The translations under genes were made by a program, and so were the position numbers. Below are positions 12,813-24,400 of a stretch of 64,000 nt of DNA, piece by piece. Under the pieces are notes generated by a model. The model was not told where the DNA came from and made no database searches. It was given only the letters and a program-made list of their open reading frames with translations. The DNA is from Ischnura elegans (taxonomy: Eukaryota > Arthropoda > Insecta > Odonata > Coenagrionidae), in NCBI RefSeq assembly GCF_921293095.1, contig NC_060252.1, forward strand, positions 4,774,001-4,838,000, read 5' to 3'. The number at the start of each line of letters is the position of its first letter. Position 1 is the stretch's first letter.

Positions 12813-15800
12813 TGATTCCCATGGAAACGAGGATGAACAGGGCTAATTGTTGGGCCCATTAAGAGTGGCAAAGCAAGAGAAGAAGGAGTTCAAAGAAGGC
12901 AGTGGCCAGAGGCGAATTCTCTATCACTCCGCTCCATCCATCACTACGTATTGTGTGTCACTTTGCGCGTTCATTTGTCCCTTAATGTTCATTGGCTACT
13001 GCTCGCCACTGTAGTTGGACATAAATAACCTGCCGCGGACATAGAATTATTTGGTTATTGGTGTTTAGCATCTTTAGCTTATGCAGCGTGACTTTATGGC
13101 CCATAATGCCTTAGAAAGTTGTCCTTGTGTGTAATGCAATGATACCCATGCCCGCGATGCAATACCGAAACGGATGTAATGCTCATTTAACGTTCGTATA
13201 TTTGGCGTGTTGTGTAATCAAGAACAAAAAAAGCGAATAATCCTTCTTATGATATTTATGCAAACATATTATTTAGATTAGAACTAGGGTAGTCGATATG
13301 CTGCATGATGGAAGGGGCTCAGCGGAGATGGAGAGAGAAGTGCGAGGTAAAGTGAACTGAAAGCGTAATGCATTGCCGCTTCTTCCACGAACAGGAGAGT
13401 TTCGCGAAATGGCATTTGCTTCATCGGCGGAAATTCCAGTAGTGTTTGCGTCTTGAAGAGATTTATGGATTTTTATAGCGTGTAAATGTACTTAAACAAG
13501 AATGTAATAGTGCGAAAAACAACAGAGAAAAAATCTATCCCCTTGACCGGGATAAAAAAAAGAGTGTAATAATTTCGGTGATAATTCAAACAACTCAAAA
13601 TAAAACCATTCGAAGATAGCTTGAATTTAAGCAGCATAAAAATTAGCTGTTTGGCGTTTAAAATTCAACACATTGTTTGTAGCACACACTCAGAATCATG
13701 AAAAAAGCAGGGTAACGCTCGACTAACAACAGGTTGGAGAGGTAAAAAATGAAATAATATATATATGAATGCAAAAGAATTCCCTTTGTTACGGTTGATA
13801 CAGTGTTGTTAATGTATTCATATAGTATATGATGAAATAAATTCTACGTTTGAAAGATATCTTGGAGTAGGGAGTTTTATTCACCTTCAATAAATCTTCA
13901 TGTGCTCAGGTGTAAACAATTACAAAGGGTGCTGAAGGTCATACTGTCATGCACATCAAATCATATGTGCCACATGTATCATCGCTGATTACTATAGCAA
14001 TTATTTATTCCATGCACAGCGGGTTTCATGTTTTGACATTTTTATACATTGATTGGTTTGCCTACTAAGTACAAACAATCGAAAAAGGTAAGTGAGACAT
14101 GAATAGTTCAACATTTTACTCATCAACATATTCAATGTTTCGTTTTATTGATGCATTTTATGCGCAATTGGTAATGTATACAAAAACAAATAGCGTACAT
14201 GAAGATTTAATCTCAGAAATAAATAGTCTAAATGACTGGATGAAAGCGATATTTCCTGGAATATCCATACACACCTGTTTGGGAAGTACAAAGAAGTTTT
14301 TACTAGGCACTACTGTAAATAATTCTATCCAACTACAGGAGGGGTAATCCAATTGCTTTTTTTTGCACAAAAGGATACCGTACACGCCAAATTTTAGTGT
14401 AGTAAAATTAATACTCGAAAAAATTACATTACAGTTAAATTCACCAGACTAAACAACATAATCAGCACTTTCATTCTAATACTGCGATATCGAGTACATT
14501 TTACGAAGTAGTCTATACATTCTCTCAAACTTAACAATCCCAGACCCTTTCGAAATATACAATTATACTTAAATTTACTAACAGGGTATGGACTAACAGA
14601 ATATGTTTTGAGTCAGCGGCATTTCACATCCATACATCGCATAATATAAAGTAAGTTCCGGCCCAATAAATATTTTGGTTGTTGGGGTTTGCCTTTCTCT
14701 TACGTGAAATCCAAAAACTTTCAATATTAAGCTCAAGTCTTTCAAGAGACCAAGATAAATGCATAATATATGCATTCACTTGTTAAGGCAATTCATTAAA
14801 CCTTGAGAGTCGTTCACGAGGCAAAAGCATGTAACCGTTTACCAATTGCAAATATTGCTAATTTTTAAATCTTTTGTCTTGAGCTAATTATTAATGCAAA
14901 AGGAAGTTCTTCATCTAAAATATTTCACGTTCATGAAAAATAATTATATTTTCTTTAGAAATGCTTACATCTAATAAGGTTAGGAAAACAGCACGTCTGT
15001 TATACTGGTTGACTAATGTTACCTATTGCACCCAAATTCTGCAATATTACTAATAAGCAGGAACTACTAAATTCGTTACCCCAACAGGCTTGGTTCGAGA
15101 GAAAATAGAAAACTGAACTTCTTCTATCCTAGTAAAGATCCTGTTTCCTCCAAACATATAATTTGCCACCATTTGTGATAGCAGAAATGATCTTCAACTT
15201 GAGTAACCAATGATGATATTGATAGTAGCCTTAAAAAATAAATTTATAGTGTCTTAATTAAAAGCATAATTTTTTTGACCCCTTAGCGATCATAATTTAG
15301 CCTGAACAGATCAGATTTTACCCTGAAAACTAGTAACAGTGGCATTCAATCTTGTGGTAATTTAAAAAAAACATATATTTGACATCTCAACTACAAGTAT
15401 AACGAAAAGTTATGTGCAGAGAATGTGCCGTAACAAATTATTTTAGAGACGTAAGTAAATATTTAGAAGGAAAATTTGAATTTTCGGTGTGTCTCATGGA
15501 TCAACATTCCAGGATACCTAACTCTGATGCCTTGGCATAGTCTAATGATTTCTCCAAATCCGCCGACGCAGAAACAAGTTCATAATCACATAGTGCTCAC
15601 GTTGATTGTATCCGAGCCTTTCCCGAGCTGTCTTCCTTTCCAATCCTAATTTGAATTAAGTATAATACAGCTAACTCTCCATGATCACTGACAATGAAAG
15701 TCTGTTGCATCTCAATTTCCTGTTAAAATAAATCTTTCGCCTGCAACCCTATTTCGTTGACTCCCATGTATGCAATTCAGTTCAACCTGATAATTCAGGC

Positions 15801-16477
15801 CAAGTATAACGTGCTGAAGTTCCCATGTGTGATGGCATCTGATTCTCTAAAACCTGATTTTGGTGGTCTTTTTTTAACAATTCAGTGAAAATTGTGGGAA
15901 TATGAAAACAGGGTTAATAATTAAGAAGGCCTGATTAATAAAAGGGTTAAACCTAATACTTTGATGAGAAAGCTATATTATAAAAAATTTCATTAATACT
16001 TTTTTGAAACTCTGTACTTTAGACTAATCGGAGAACTTTTTCAATAGAAAAATATAAAGCATAGCCAATCAATAGCCATTGGCCCAGGAGAGCGACGACA
16101 CTACTTATGCCGCAGCCACTAACCTCACTAACCGCCAGGGTAAAAATTTAAATCCAATCGTCAAGGAAAATGATACGTGCCAAAAATGTTGTGCCTCGCT
16201 CATACACATATTTACAACATGATGAGCTCTAGCGTCATACGTGAGTGTTAAGCAGTGGTATTTGAATCGATGCTAATTGCATTTTATGCGACACCAAACG
16301 TTCCGAACACTCCTTTGCAGATGTTGAAGTGACAGGCATCCGCAGAGAAGAAAAAGCTAAACCCTCGGGAATAGGAGGATTTCTATCACGATTTAACAAC
16401 CTCTAGGCTATCATGTAACTATGAACTATGAACGTACAAACAATTAGAGAATATTGAAATAAAACTCTTACAGAGAC

Positions 16478-16638
16478 AGAAAAGTTTCTCGGGTTTTCCA
16501 CCGGTTGTTGTCGTCCATGTCTTCCGAAGTTTCGATCCGCGACTTGCTGATCATCCTCAGGGGATCTTCCGAAGAAGGGAATCATTAGAAGGGAGACATG
16601 GACGACATCAACCGATGGAAAACCCGAGAAACTTTTCT
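16478..16638. repeat. Fold-back (inverted-repeat) element with hammerhead-like loop
   Basis: The left arm (16478-16525) and right arm (16591-16638) are almost exact reverse complements over about 46 bases, starting AGAAAAGTTTCTCGGG at each outer end. The 65-base loop, read on the minus strand, contains CTGAGGATGATC (16549-16560) and GATCGAAAC (16529-16537). The two GATC blocks can pair, as stem II of a hammerhead would. The core is not canonical because CTGATGA is disrupted. Confidence 0.7.
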
Positions 16639-17768
16639 GCAACTGATACGCCGGGAAAACCCTAGATCATACTCTTACAGAGATATTAACTTCACAGCTG
16701 TGGGTCGTTTATAAGAAATATTTAACTCGTAAGACATTAATCGCTCTTCTAAAAACCATAATCCAGTGATTAACATGGAGTTGTTCTTAGCCAACAATGA
16801 AACTTATTATTCCCTCACATAAATATTAATGTGACTTTTTTTCCTATGATGTCTTCAGCCATAATTTAAGAGAAGACAAAACACGAAAGAAAACACTGAA
16901 ACAAAAACCTGCGCCAATGCGCTCTCATAGAAGTTCACACAAAGCCATTATTAAACAAACATCACGCTAATTTTACGCTTGTGTCTCGCTCATTTTCTCT
17001 ACCTACGACACATTTGAAATTAGGGTGATATAATATTAGACTATGTGATGCCCACGGCAACTATTCCTTTCAATTAGCCCTTAAATATGAACATTAGCAT
17101 TAATACTTTCAGCATGGGGCCAATAGGTATAACGACGGAACCTTGGGGCGTTACTTCTCTTGGAATAAGGCAATTTAGTGAGCAAAAAATATTCGAATAC
17201 TCTTTCAACGCGAGTGAGTGTGAGTTAATATCGATTTTTATCAATCTCTTGAAAGGCAAACCAATACCAAAGAAATTCAGCAGCTTAAAACTTCCGATTT
17301 GAGTAATTGATTACCCACATTGGTTTGAGAACATACTTTGGCGTAAAATTGGATTTTTTTGCAGCTGATCCTGAGGTATAGGCAACAGCAGATGCGGACG
17401 GACTTCCGGGGATTTGCTGCGAAAATTGGACTTTTCTCCGCGGATTACGATCCGCCATTCCACAAAGAGAGAAATGGAGACTCGGCTCCATTGCTTCCAT
17501 CATCAAAATCCAACCAATATTCTCAATGAATCTATTCCAAATTTTTGTCAATAGCAGAGTTAAACGTATATATAAAACATCCGTGGAAATCATAAAAATG
17601 CAACTAAGGCGAAGAGAAACCTATCATCACACTCTCCGCTCCCGTATTAAACGAAAACGATCTTCGAGGGTAAATAATATTCTATCTGGATTAAATTTGT
17701 GCAATCTATAGCTCACAGTGAACCAATAAGAAAAACGCTTACACCTGATGAGTTGTCATTTGATTTAT

Positions 17769-17880
17769 GGTTTTGCCGAACAGTCGACATCATCAAGAGT
17801 AGCCTGAATGATTCAGTTGAAATTATCAGGAAGACATGTTCATGTTCACTCATGTCGACAAAACCAAGGTCGTGAAATAA
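17769..17880. repeat. Hammerhead-like remnants in inverted orientation
   Basis: Minus-strand 17790-17769 and plus-strand 17852-17865 share ATGTCGAC and AAAACC blocks. On the plus strand ACCAAGGTCGTGAAATAAA (from 17861) closely matches ACCATGGTCGTGAATAAA of the hammerhead at 22675-22715, including the expected cleavage position after GTC. Neither CTGATGA nor GAAA is intact, so this is at most a decayed relative. Confidence 0.3.
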
Positions 17881-19743
17881 ATAATCCTATGAAAATGTAC
17901 AAAGATGTTTTTTGTCAGTGATCTTACATGACTGGATACTTTCTTGGTCGATCGTATTAATGAAGTTATTTTGGGTCAGACACCAGGTAACTGACATCGT
18001 AAATGTAAGCGCCATTAACCCCGAGAAAAATCAATAAATCTTCAATTATGTTAACGGTAGCTACGTTACTGGGGAATACTGCGGTCATAAGCTTAAAAAA
18101 GTTATCTTGAGGAGTCATTAGGGGCTTGCCCGAAGGGAACACCACCGTCACACGTCTCTCGAGCCGCACCGCGCATGCGCAACTCCAAACGGCCAATAGT
18201 GTTATGATTGGAGTTCTCCAGGTGAAAATACGAGCTGGCGCTAGTTTCCAGGTAAGTAAATATTGGTACCAATGGCTGAGGCGTGTGAAGGGGTTTCCTC
18301 TCTTTCAATTGTTAAAAGGGCTCCTCTGCATATGTTCATGAGCGAAGGGAATATCAGCAGATACCGAATATCAGCGAATTCTGACACTGAGTACTATGTA
18401 AGCGCACTAGCTTCTGAAAAAAAAACTGAAAACAAACTGAGCTGTGGAAATCACCTCGAGATTTCCAGTCATTGATATTCCTTGGACATCTTAAATTGCT
18501 ATGCAAGATTAAAATTTCGTATTGCCTCAAATGTCAAAACAACCTCAAGAGTAATATTTTATAAGTGCTATGCAATTGAAATATGCCATAAGCCAACGGT
18601 TTCAATGTCATATGAGCAAAAGAATCCAGAGAGTCTACTTTGACAGCCCAAGAATGAAAAGTTGCGATTTACACAACTCATTTTTTCATTAAATGGATTC
18701 CTGGTTTAGAATGGGTCTAGGTAACTTAATGACCTACAATTATTTGAACGCAGGTCGCAAGAAACGAGGTCACGACTTTCGTTAAATTTCACAGCAAAAC
18801 AATGAGAGTGCATTTTGACCATGAGTGACGTCAGTTCAAACCCAAGTTACACAAAACCGGAAGTGAGGAGCAGGAAATGAAATTGACCAGAGTGGTGTAC
18901 CCAAGAGTTATGATGAATAAAATGAAATAAATAAATAGCATAGGATATTTAGGATAGAGGATATTTCACTAAATATTAATGAAGGCTCGTATCAATTGGC
19001 ACCTTGCACCGTAAAACAAATAAATGTTTGAGTGCTCGACTCGATGATACTGATAAAATGTTTCCCTAGAGTCACTTAATCTGTCTAAAAACATAAAAAA
19101 GTTACGCTCAGAGGTTTGCAGTGCAAAACTACTAGAAAATAAATCTGAATCTGAATTGTGTGAATAAAGCAGGATGAAAAAACAATCCGTGATGATGGGG
19201 AATGATATCGGATATGCTAATTCATTTTGAACTACAGATTGCCCCTAATGACATTCTTCTTACTGCTAAGTCTTTTCACTTTAAATCAGCCATAATATGT
19301 ATCAAACACGCTAAGGAGAACACAGAAATATTTCATATCGGCCTATTTCCATATCCCCATAGAAATATCTTCGGTTCGAATCGGCCTTCACTCTTTAGCT
19401 GGCCGGGAAACAAACCCCTCCCTCTAGTTATAAGTATCATTCATCTTGAAGGAATTCCACAAACAAATCAACAAAAAATTAGAAACATAGTTGGAATAAA
19501 TTACGCGATCTTCAAGTGATCTCCTAATTTTATATTCCCTTTGCAGAGTACCAATCGCATTTTTTACAGCAAGAAAACCAGGCCACGACGATCTCGAATA
19601 ACAACTTTAAATAGAGCAGACATATATTTTACGAGTCTGCACTGGCTTTCGAACAAGTCGACTACTCACCAAATAATAGGAGTTCCGCGGCCGTCTCCGT
19701 TACGAAATTATCAGGAAACTCGAGGAATTACTTCACGACCTTG

Positions 19744-19749
19744 TTTAAT
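19744..19749 (-). promoter_or_regulatory. Possible polyadenylation signal of the GRD-like gene
   Basis: On the minus strand this reads ATTAAA, about 1.2 kb past the stop. It is the first AATAAA or ATTAAA hexamer I find going leftwards from 20948. Weak support. Confidence 0.15.
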
Positions 19750-20399
19750 TATCTTATCCAACTATTAAGCAAACTCACCTCATGCATTGCGAGAATCACA
19801 GAAGTCATCATTATGGCGGAAAAACTAAACTGCACACGAAATAGACCCCGGACGCAAGGCAAAGAAAGTTTCACGAGTACACTGTTGCTATAAATTGATG
19901 TCAAAAAGATGGTTATAAATAAGATACGGGTTACATAAAATGGCATAAAGTTTTTCATAAGGTACATACGCCTAGACGCGAAGAAAAACCCGAAAGCCCC
20001 TTTGTTTAAGGAAAAGTCGGAAAAGCATAAGAGTCCCACCTCGAGGAAAGCTATCGAGTGCAATTTATCAACCTTGCGCGCCAGAAGCAGTGCATTCGGT
20101 AAATATTAGTTGGAGTCTTAATGGATAACGCTGGAGTCATACCGGTTCTTCCACTTGAAAGTAAATAACAGGTAGTGTTTCCTCTCATGCAGAGCAGGAG
20201 TGTGCCAAATGCCCTTTCGTATTGCTAGCATGTGCTCGAAAACTGAGGGAGGTAATGGATTAGCCAGACAGGTGGATGAGAAACCATGAATGCCTCTTTC
20301 TACACGTGTATGACAAGCATAGATAATTTTCCAAACGAGAAGACAAATACTTGCCGACCTTGCCTGTGCAAACGACTAACAACCTGGATAATAAGGTAT

Positions 20400-20870
20400 A
20401 GCCTCGTCTGTTATATTTGGCATCATTCACATTTACCACAACCTCTAATGTTCAGCATGAGTACCTGCACAGCATTGAGAGTATTCGAGTACCTGTTTGC
20501 GTACTAGATTATCCTCCTGGGAAATGGAGAACTATTTAGTCCGCTATTCTTTGCATTAGTCACTTTTCACACACTTAAATGGTATATCACGAGTGCCAGT
20601 ATGGGAACTCCAGTTCTTATCGGTGGATTTGTGCTAAAAAAATCTGGTTAATGGATTACTATTTCCCGTGACCTTCCGCAAATCGTATATATTAGGACCA
20701 CAATACTTTGAGAACTCCAGTACTCGTCTGCATACTGGAGTATACTCGGATATTGAGTGGCAATTGGGCCGCTACAATTTGCACTTAGCGCACTCCAAGG
20801 ATACATCACGAGTATTATAGCAATAGTGCTGCGGTAACTGTTACCGTACTCGAGTGCAGACCGTGAAAAT
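20400..20870. repeat. Decayed two-copy repeat just beyond the GRD-like stop codon
   Basis: Two blocks about 250 bases apart share the order GAGAACT, GTACTCG-like motifs, a GC(A)(C)TTAG(T/C)(C/G)CAC-like stretch and ATATCACGAGT or ACATCACGAGTAT. Similarity is weak and judged by eye. It could lie in the 3' UTR of the minus-strand gene. Confidence 0.3.
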
Positions 20871-20947
20871 TTATATGTACATTTGTCATAAATTGTGATT
20901 ACATCATTCTTCGCACCCCTGGTTGTTCCTATTGCTGGAGCATCGCA

Positions 20948-21445
20948 TCAGGGCTTGAGACCGGGCGCGTCTTTCCAAGCGAACTCGTCCCCGGAGGCGA
21001 CCACGTATCCGGCCCAGTAGAAGAGGTTGAGCAGCCCGAAGGACGCCGGGAAGAGCACCCTGGCGGCTCGGTCGATCTGAGACACGCTGTTCACGCGGCC
21101 CGCCGTCGCCGAGCTCAGCCCCAGCATCCGCGGCACGCGGCTCGGGTCTTCTCCCGTCAGCTTGAGCGCCATGGCGGCCTCGGCGGCGGCCTGCCTCTGC
21201 CGCTGTCGCCTGTACTGGTCGTCGCCCATGAGGCAGTAGAGCAGCTGGCGCCAGAAGGGCAGCCGCTTCTCCGTCTGGGTCTGCCGCTCGACCACCGTGC
21301 GCAGGTAAAGGCGGCCCCCCCCGCCCGGCACCACGCCCCCGCTCACGGTGGAAGTGGCGGTCGTGGTGGTGGTCACGGCCAGGGTGCGCATCGCCTGCTC
21401 CCCGGGTGCCTCGCTGCCGCACCCGACCGCCCTCACCAGGTGGTG
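20948..21445 (-). CDS. Grd: GRD-like terminal exon: end of loop, M4 and stop
   Basis: The acceptor is CTTGCAG before CACCACCTG; 498 bp including a TGA stop at 20948-20950. It encodes a Thr/Gly-rich segment, a basic amphipathic part ([20 protein letters not shown]) and the conserved [13 protein letters not shown]4 ([19 protein letters not shown]) and a tail ending DAPGLKP follow. Confidence 0.92.
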   Translation of the reverse strand, partial: HHLVRAVGCGSEAPGEQAMRTLAVTTTTTATSTVSGGVVPGGGGRLYLRTVVERQTQTEKRLPFWRQLLYCLMGDDQYRRQRQRQAAAEAAMALKLTGEDPSRVPRMLGLSSATAGRVNSVSQIDRAARVLFPASFGLLNLFYWAGYVVASGDEFAWKDAPGLKP

Positions 21446-24400
21446 CTGCAAGGAACAGGAGCAGGGCAAGGTGAGAGAGTGATCGTGCCGCGATATAACA
21501 CTCGGACATTCAAAAGAGAAAAGATCACAGAAGGGACGGAGTGAAAATAAACGTTATGGTAACTTAGTCGTGCAATTCACTATTCCCCGAACAAAGTGCC
21601 AATCGCTTTCTACTTCGCATAGAGCAAAGCAAGGGTGTCCTCGAATAATCTCCGCCTTCTAATTTGGTACATATTATTTGAAGTAGCCAACTGACAATCA
21701 AGGTCAACCACGCCGTGCGGAAAAGAGTAGCAGGTTCAGATAAACCCGGTTTGTAATTAGTTTAGTCGGTGAAAAACTTGAGCAGGTAGAGAAATCCGAC
21801 TATTTGGGCAGCACATTAGAGGAAAACGGATACAGTAGTAAGAACATGAGGAAGAGATTGAGTTAGCAAAGGAAGCGGTCATAAACAGGAAGGAGCTTTT
21901 GAGAGGATAATTATACAAGGAAGGAAAGACTAGTGAAGAGTCTGATTTTGAGCGTAGCGCATAACGGTGCGGAAACGTGGATACTAAGGAAGGAGGAAGA
22001 GAGAAAGAATAGGAGGGTTCGAAATGTGGGTCTGAAGGAGGATCGAGAAGTTGAAGTGCACGGAGAGGAGGAGGAACGACGAAGTGCTAGACATGGTGGG
22101 TGAGGTGACAGGTTTTAGGTGAGATTCGGAGGAGACGATTGTATGTTTGCGAGTCGTAATCGTGCTGGGGGGGGGGGGGGAGTGGTTGCTGGGTGCAGGC
22201 GAAGCAGGGGGAAGAGGAGAGAATGACTCAGAAGGAGAATGAGAGGGAACATTGCGGATAGTAAATAGGGAAGTGCATGATGGGAGGGAAGGAGCCCTCA
22301 GTCACTCCATGCAACTTAACCGATAGAACACCTTAGAAACATCAATAACAAGGGTAATGCACGTAAAATTGCTGACGGCACCATAATTACGTGCCAAAAT
22401 TCATTTACATCTACATCTACATGATACCCCGCAAGCCGCCTAAAAGGCGTGTGGCAGGGGGTGTCAGGACACCAGCCGTCTACGCATAAAAAATGAAGTG
22501 CTCTACGAAGTTGGGAGTAGCATTTATTAAAGTGCCTGAAAGGATTAAGTCTTTCTGTACTGGATCCCATATGCTCGCTGCATATTCGAGGTGCTGTCGG
22601 ACGAGAGTGAAATAGCACCTTTCTTTTAATTAAATTAAAAAAGGAGAACTTTGTGCTTTCTCATTAATATTTATTCACGACCATGGTTTCAACGTTAGAC
22701 GTCATCATCAGGTGACCTTACACGAAGTTCTTCTTTTTAATTTAATTATGAATCGCTTTCACCAACTTACGCCTCAAACAATCAACTTTTCTTTTACTTT
22801 CTCATCCGAAAATCTTCCCACAATACGCTTGACGAATCCTAATTTCTTCAGGGCTATTCTGCAAATATTCCTTGTATGTATTCCCCACGAGAGGTTCGAG
22901 GTTATCGTAATTCCGAGGTACTTCACTTCGTCTGTTGCCTTTAGGTTAAGACCATCCACTGCATAAACATGGTTAGAGTTGGACGAATTCCGCAAGAAAT
23001 GTACGAACATGCATTTGCTCAGATTAAGTTCGAGTCCCCACTCTTGACTCCACAAATGAGCGTTGTTTAAGTCCGATGACAGAATTTCATAGTCAGAGTG
23101 GTCACTAATTTCGCGATAAGATGATTCATTCCGCATCGACCCAGTTTAGGCAAAAATCAAAATGTATCACTTGTAACTAATGCTATAAACGATGCGTGTG
23201 TGATGTGGAGTAGTACCTCCTTGGCCGACGGTGACCCCAGATGCGGCGATGCCGCGGCGAGGCCGCCCGCCGTCCACTCTGCCGCCTGGTTGGTGTCCGT
23301 TGTGTGGTGGCCGGGTGCGGCAATGGGGTGCGGGGAGGTGCGGGGGGCGGGGGAGGAGAAGGCTGACGGCCCCGCGGCACCAGGATCCGGGTTCAGGAAC
23401 AGCGGCACCGGCGCCACGATATTAGTGGCGCCACTCTGCGTCACACCCGGCTGAGAGGGAAAGGCAGTCGTTATTATTAGTATTACAATTGCGAAAGGAA
23501 TTGCTCCCAAAACGATGGAGACAAATATTTTGTTGAATCATATCCAACAATCATTTTCAATTTATTTTTTTGTCTTTTCATATTAAAAAATGCATATTTT
23601 TCATTTACCGAAGGATTTAAAGGAAGGGAAAGAAAGCTGAGATCATTTGCACTATAGGGAAGGGGGTCATGAAAATTCATCTAACAGTAATATTTGATAG
23701 AAGAGCGCTAACTACACATTTGAAATCAGTCTCCATATTTTCCTTCACAATCGCACTTTATCTGTAAATGTAGACTCGGAAAAAGTTAACTTGACCATTT
23801 AGTCAGTAACTGCTACCAAGAATAGTATAAATCACAATTTAATTCCAATACGTATCAAAAATTATATATCTTAAGACAATCAAGGAGAAGACCTCACAAT
23901 GTGGATCCTATTAATCAGACGTATTCCTATGAATTCCTTGGCATTCGAGCGAATCTTTTGCGACACTTTCGTCGGTCATAGAAATTAAAAATTTCGTTTC
24001 AAGAATTACGTATCAGATCGCCATCATCACAGATCAAGGTCACCCTTACGCAGCTCTCCCCCCACTTCCCCTGCCAGCCTATCCGTTCACATCAACATAT
24101 TTTTCTTTACCTGCTCCATATTATATCCGAGACCTTAGTTCTATGGGCCTATTTGTCCCTCGACGATCGTCTTCAGCAGGCTGTCGTGCCCCAAGATATG
24201 GCCGATTAGTTTGTTTTGTCTTCTTATAAAGGTTTGCATGAGACTTCTATTCTCTCCTACTCTCATTAGGACTTCTTCAATACTTACTCAGTCAATCCAT
24301 TTGATATTCATCATTCTCCTGTAAAACCACATTTCGAAGGCCTCTATCCTTGCTTTCTCCGCTGCGGTCATTGTCCATGCCTCACTTCACCAGGGAAGTA

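Larger units (their letters stand above)
9366..20947. other. Intergenic region between the two convergent GABA receptor genes
   Basis: 11.6 kb containing both 3' flanks. Supported contents are the poly-A signals near 10.3 kb, a tRNA-like SINE head (12725-12812), a fold-back element (16478-16638), hammerhead-like remnants (17769-17880) and a decayed two-copy repeat (20400-20870). I see no further gene; the short open frames are AT-rich and have no recognisable domains. Confidence 0.5.
22403..23150 (-). mobile_element. 5'-truncated CR1/L2/Jockey-like LINE fragment (family 3)
   Basis: On the minus strand it encodes [20 protein letters not shown], then [30 protein letters not shown] and [18 protein letters not shown]. 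After an insertion it continues in another frame ([20 protein letters not shown]). The order matches the longer copy at 49480-51152. The 3' end at 22403-22423 is the same (GTAGAT)n tail seen there. It begins just after RT motif C, so it is strongly 5'-truncated. Confidence 0.8.
21446..23216. other. GRD-like intron with two LINE fragments
   Basis: 1.8 kb intron holding a plus-strand LINE fragment (21750-22310) and a minus-strand LINE 3' end (22403-23150), the latter split by the 159-bp hammerhead element. The remainder is short flank without recognisable content. Confidence 0.7.
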
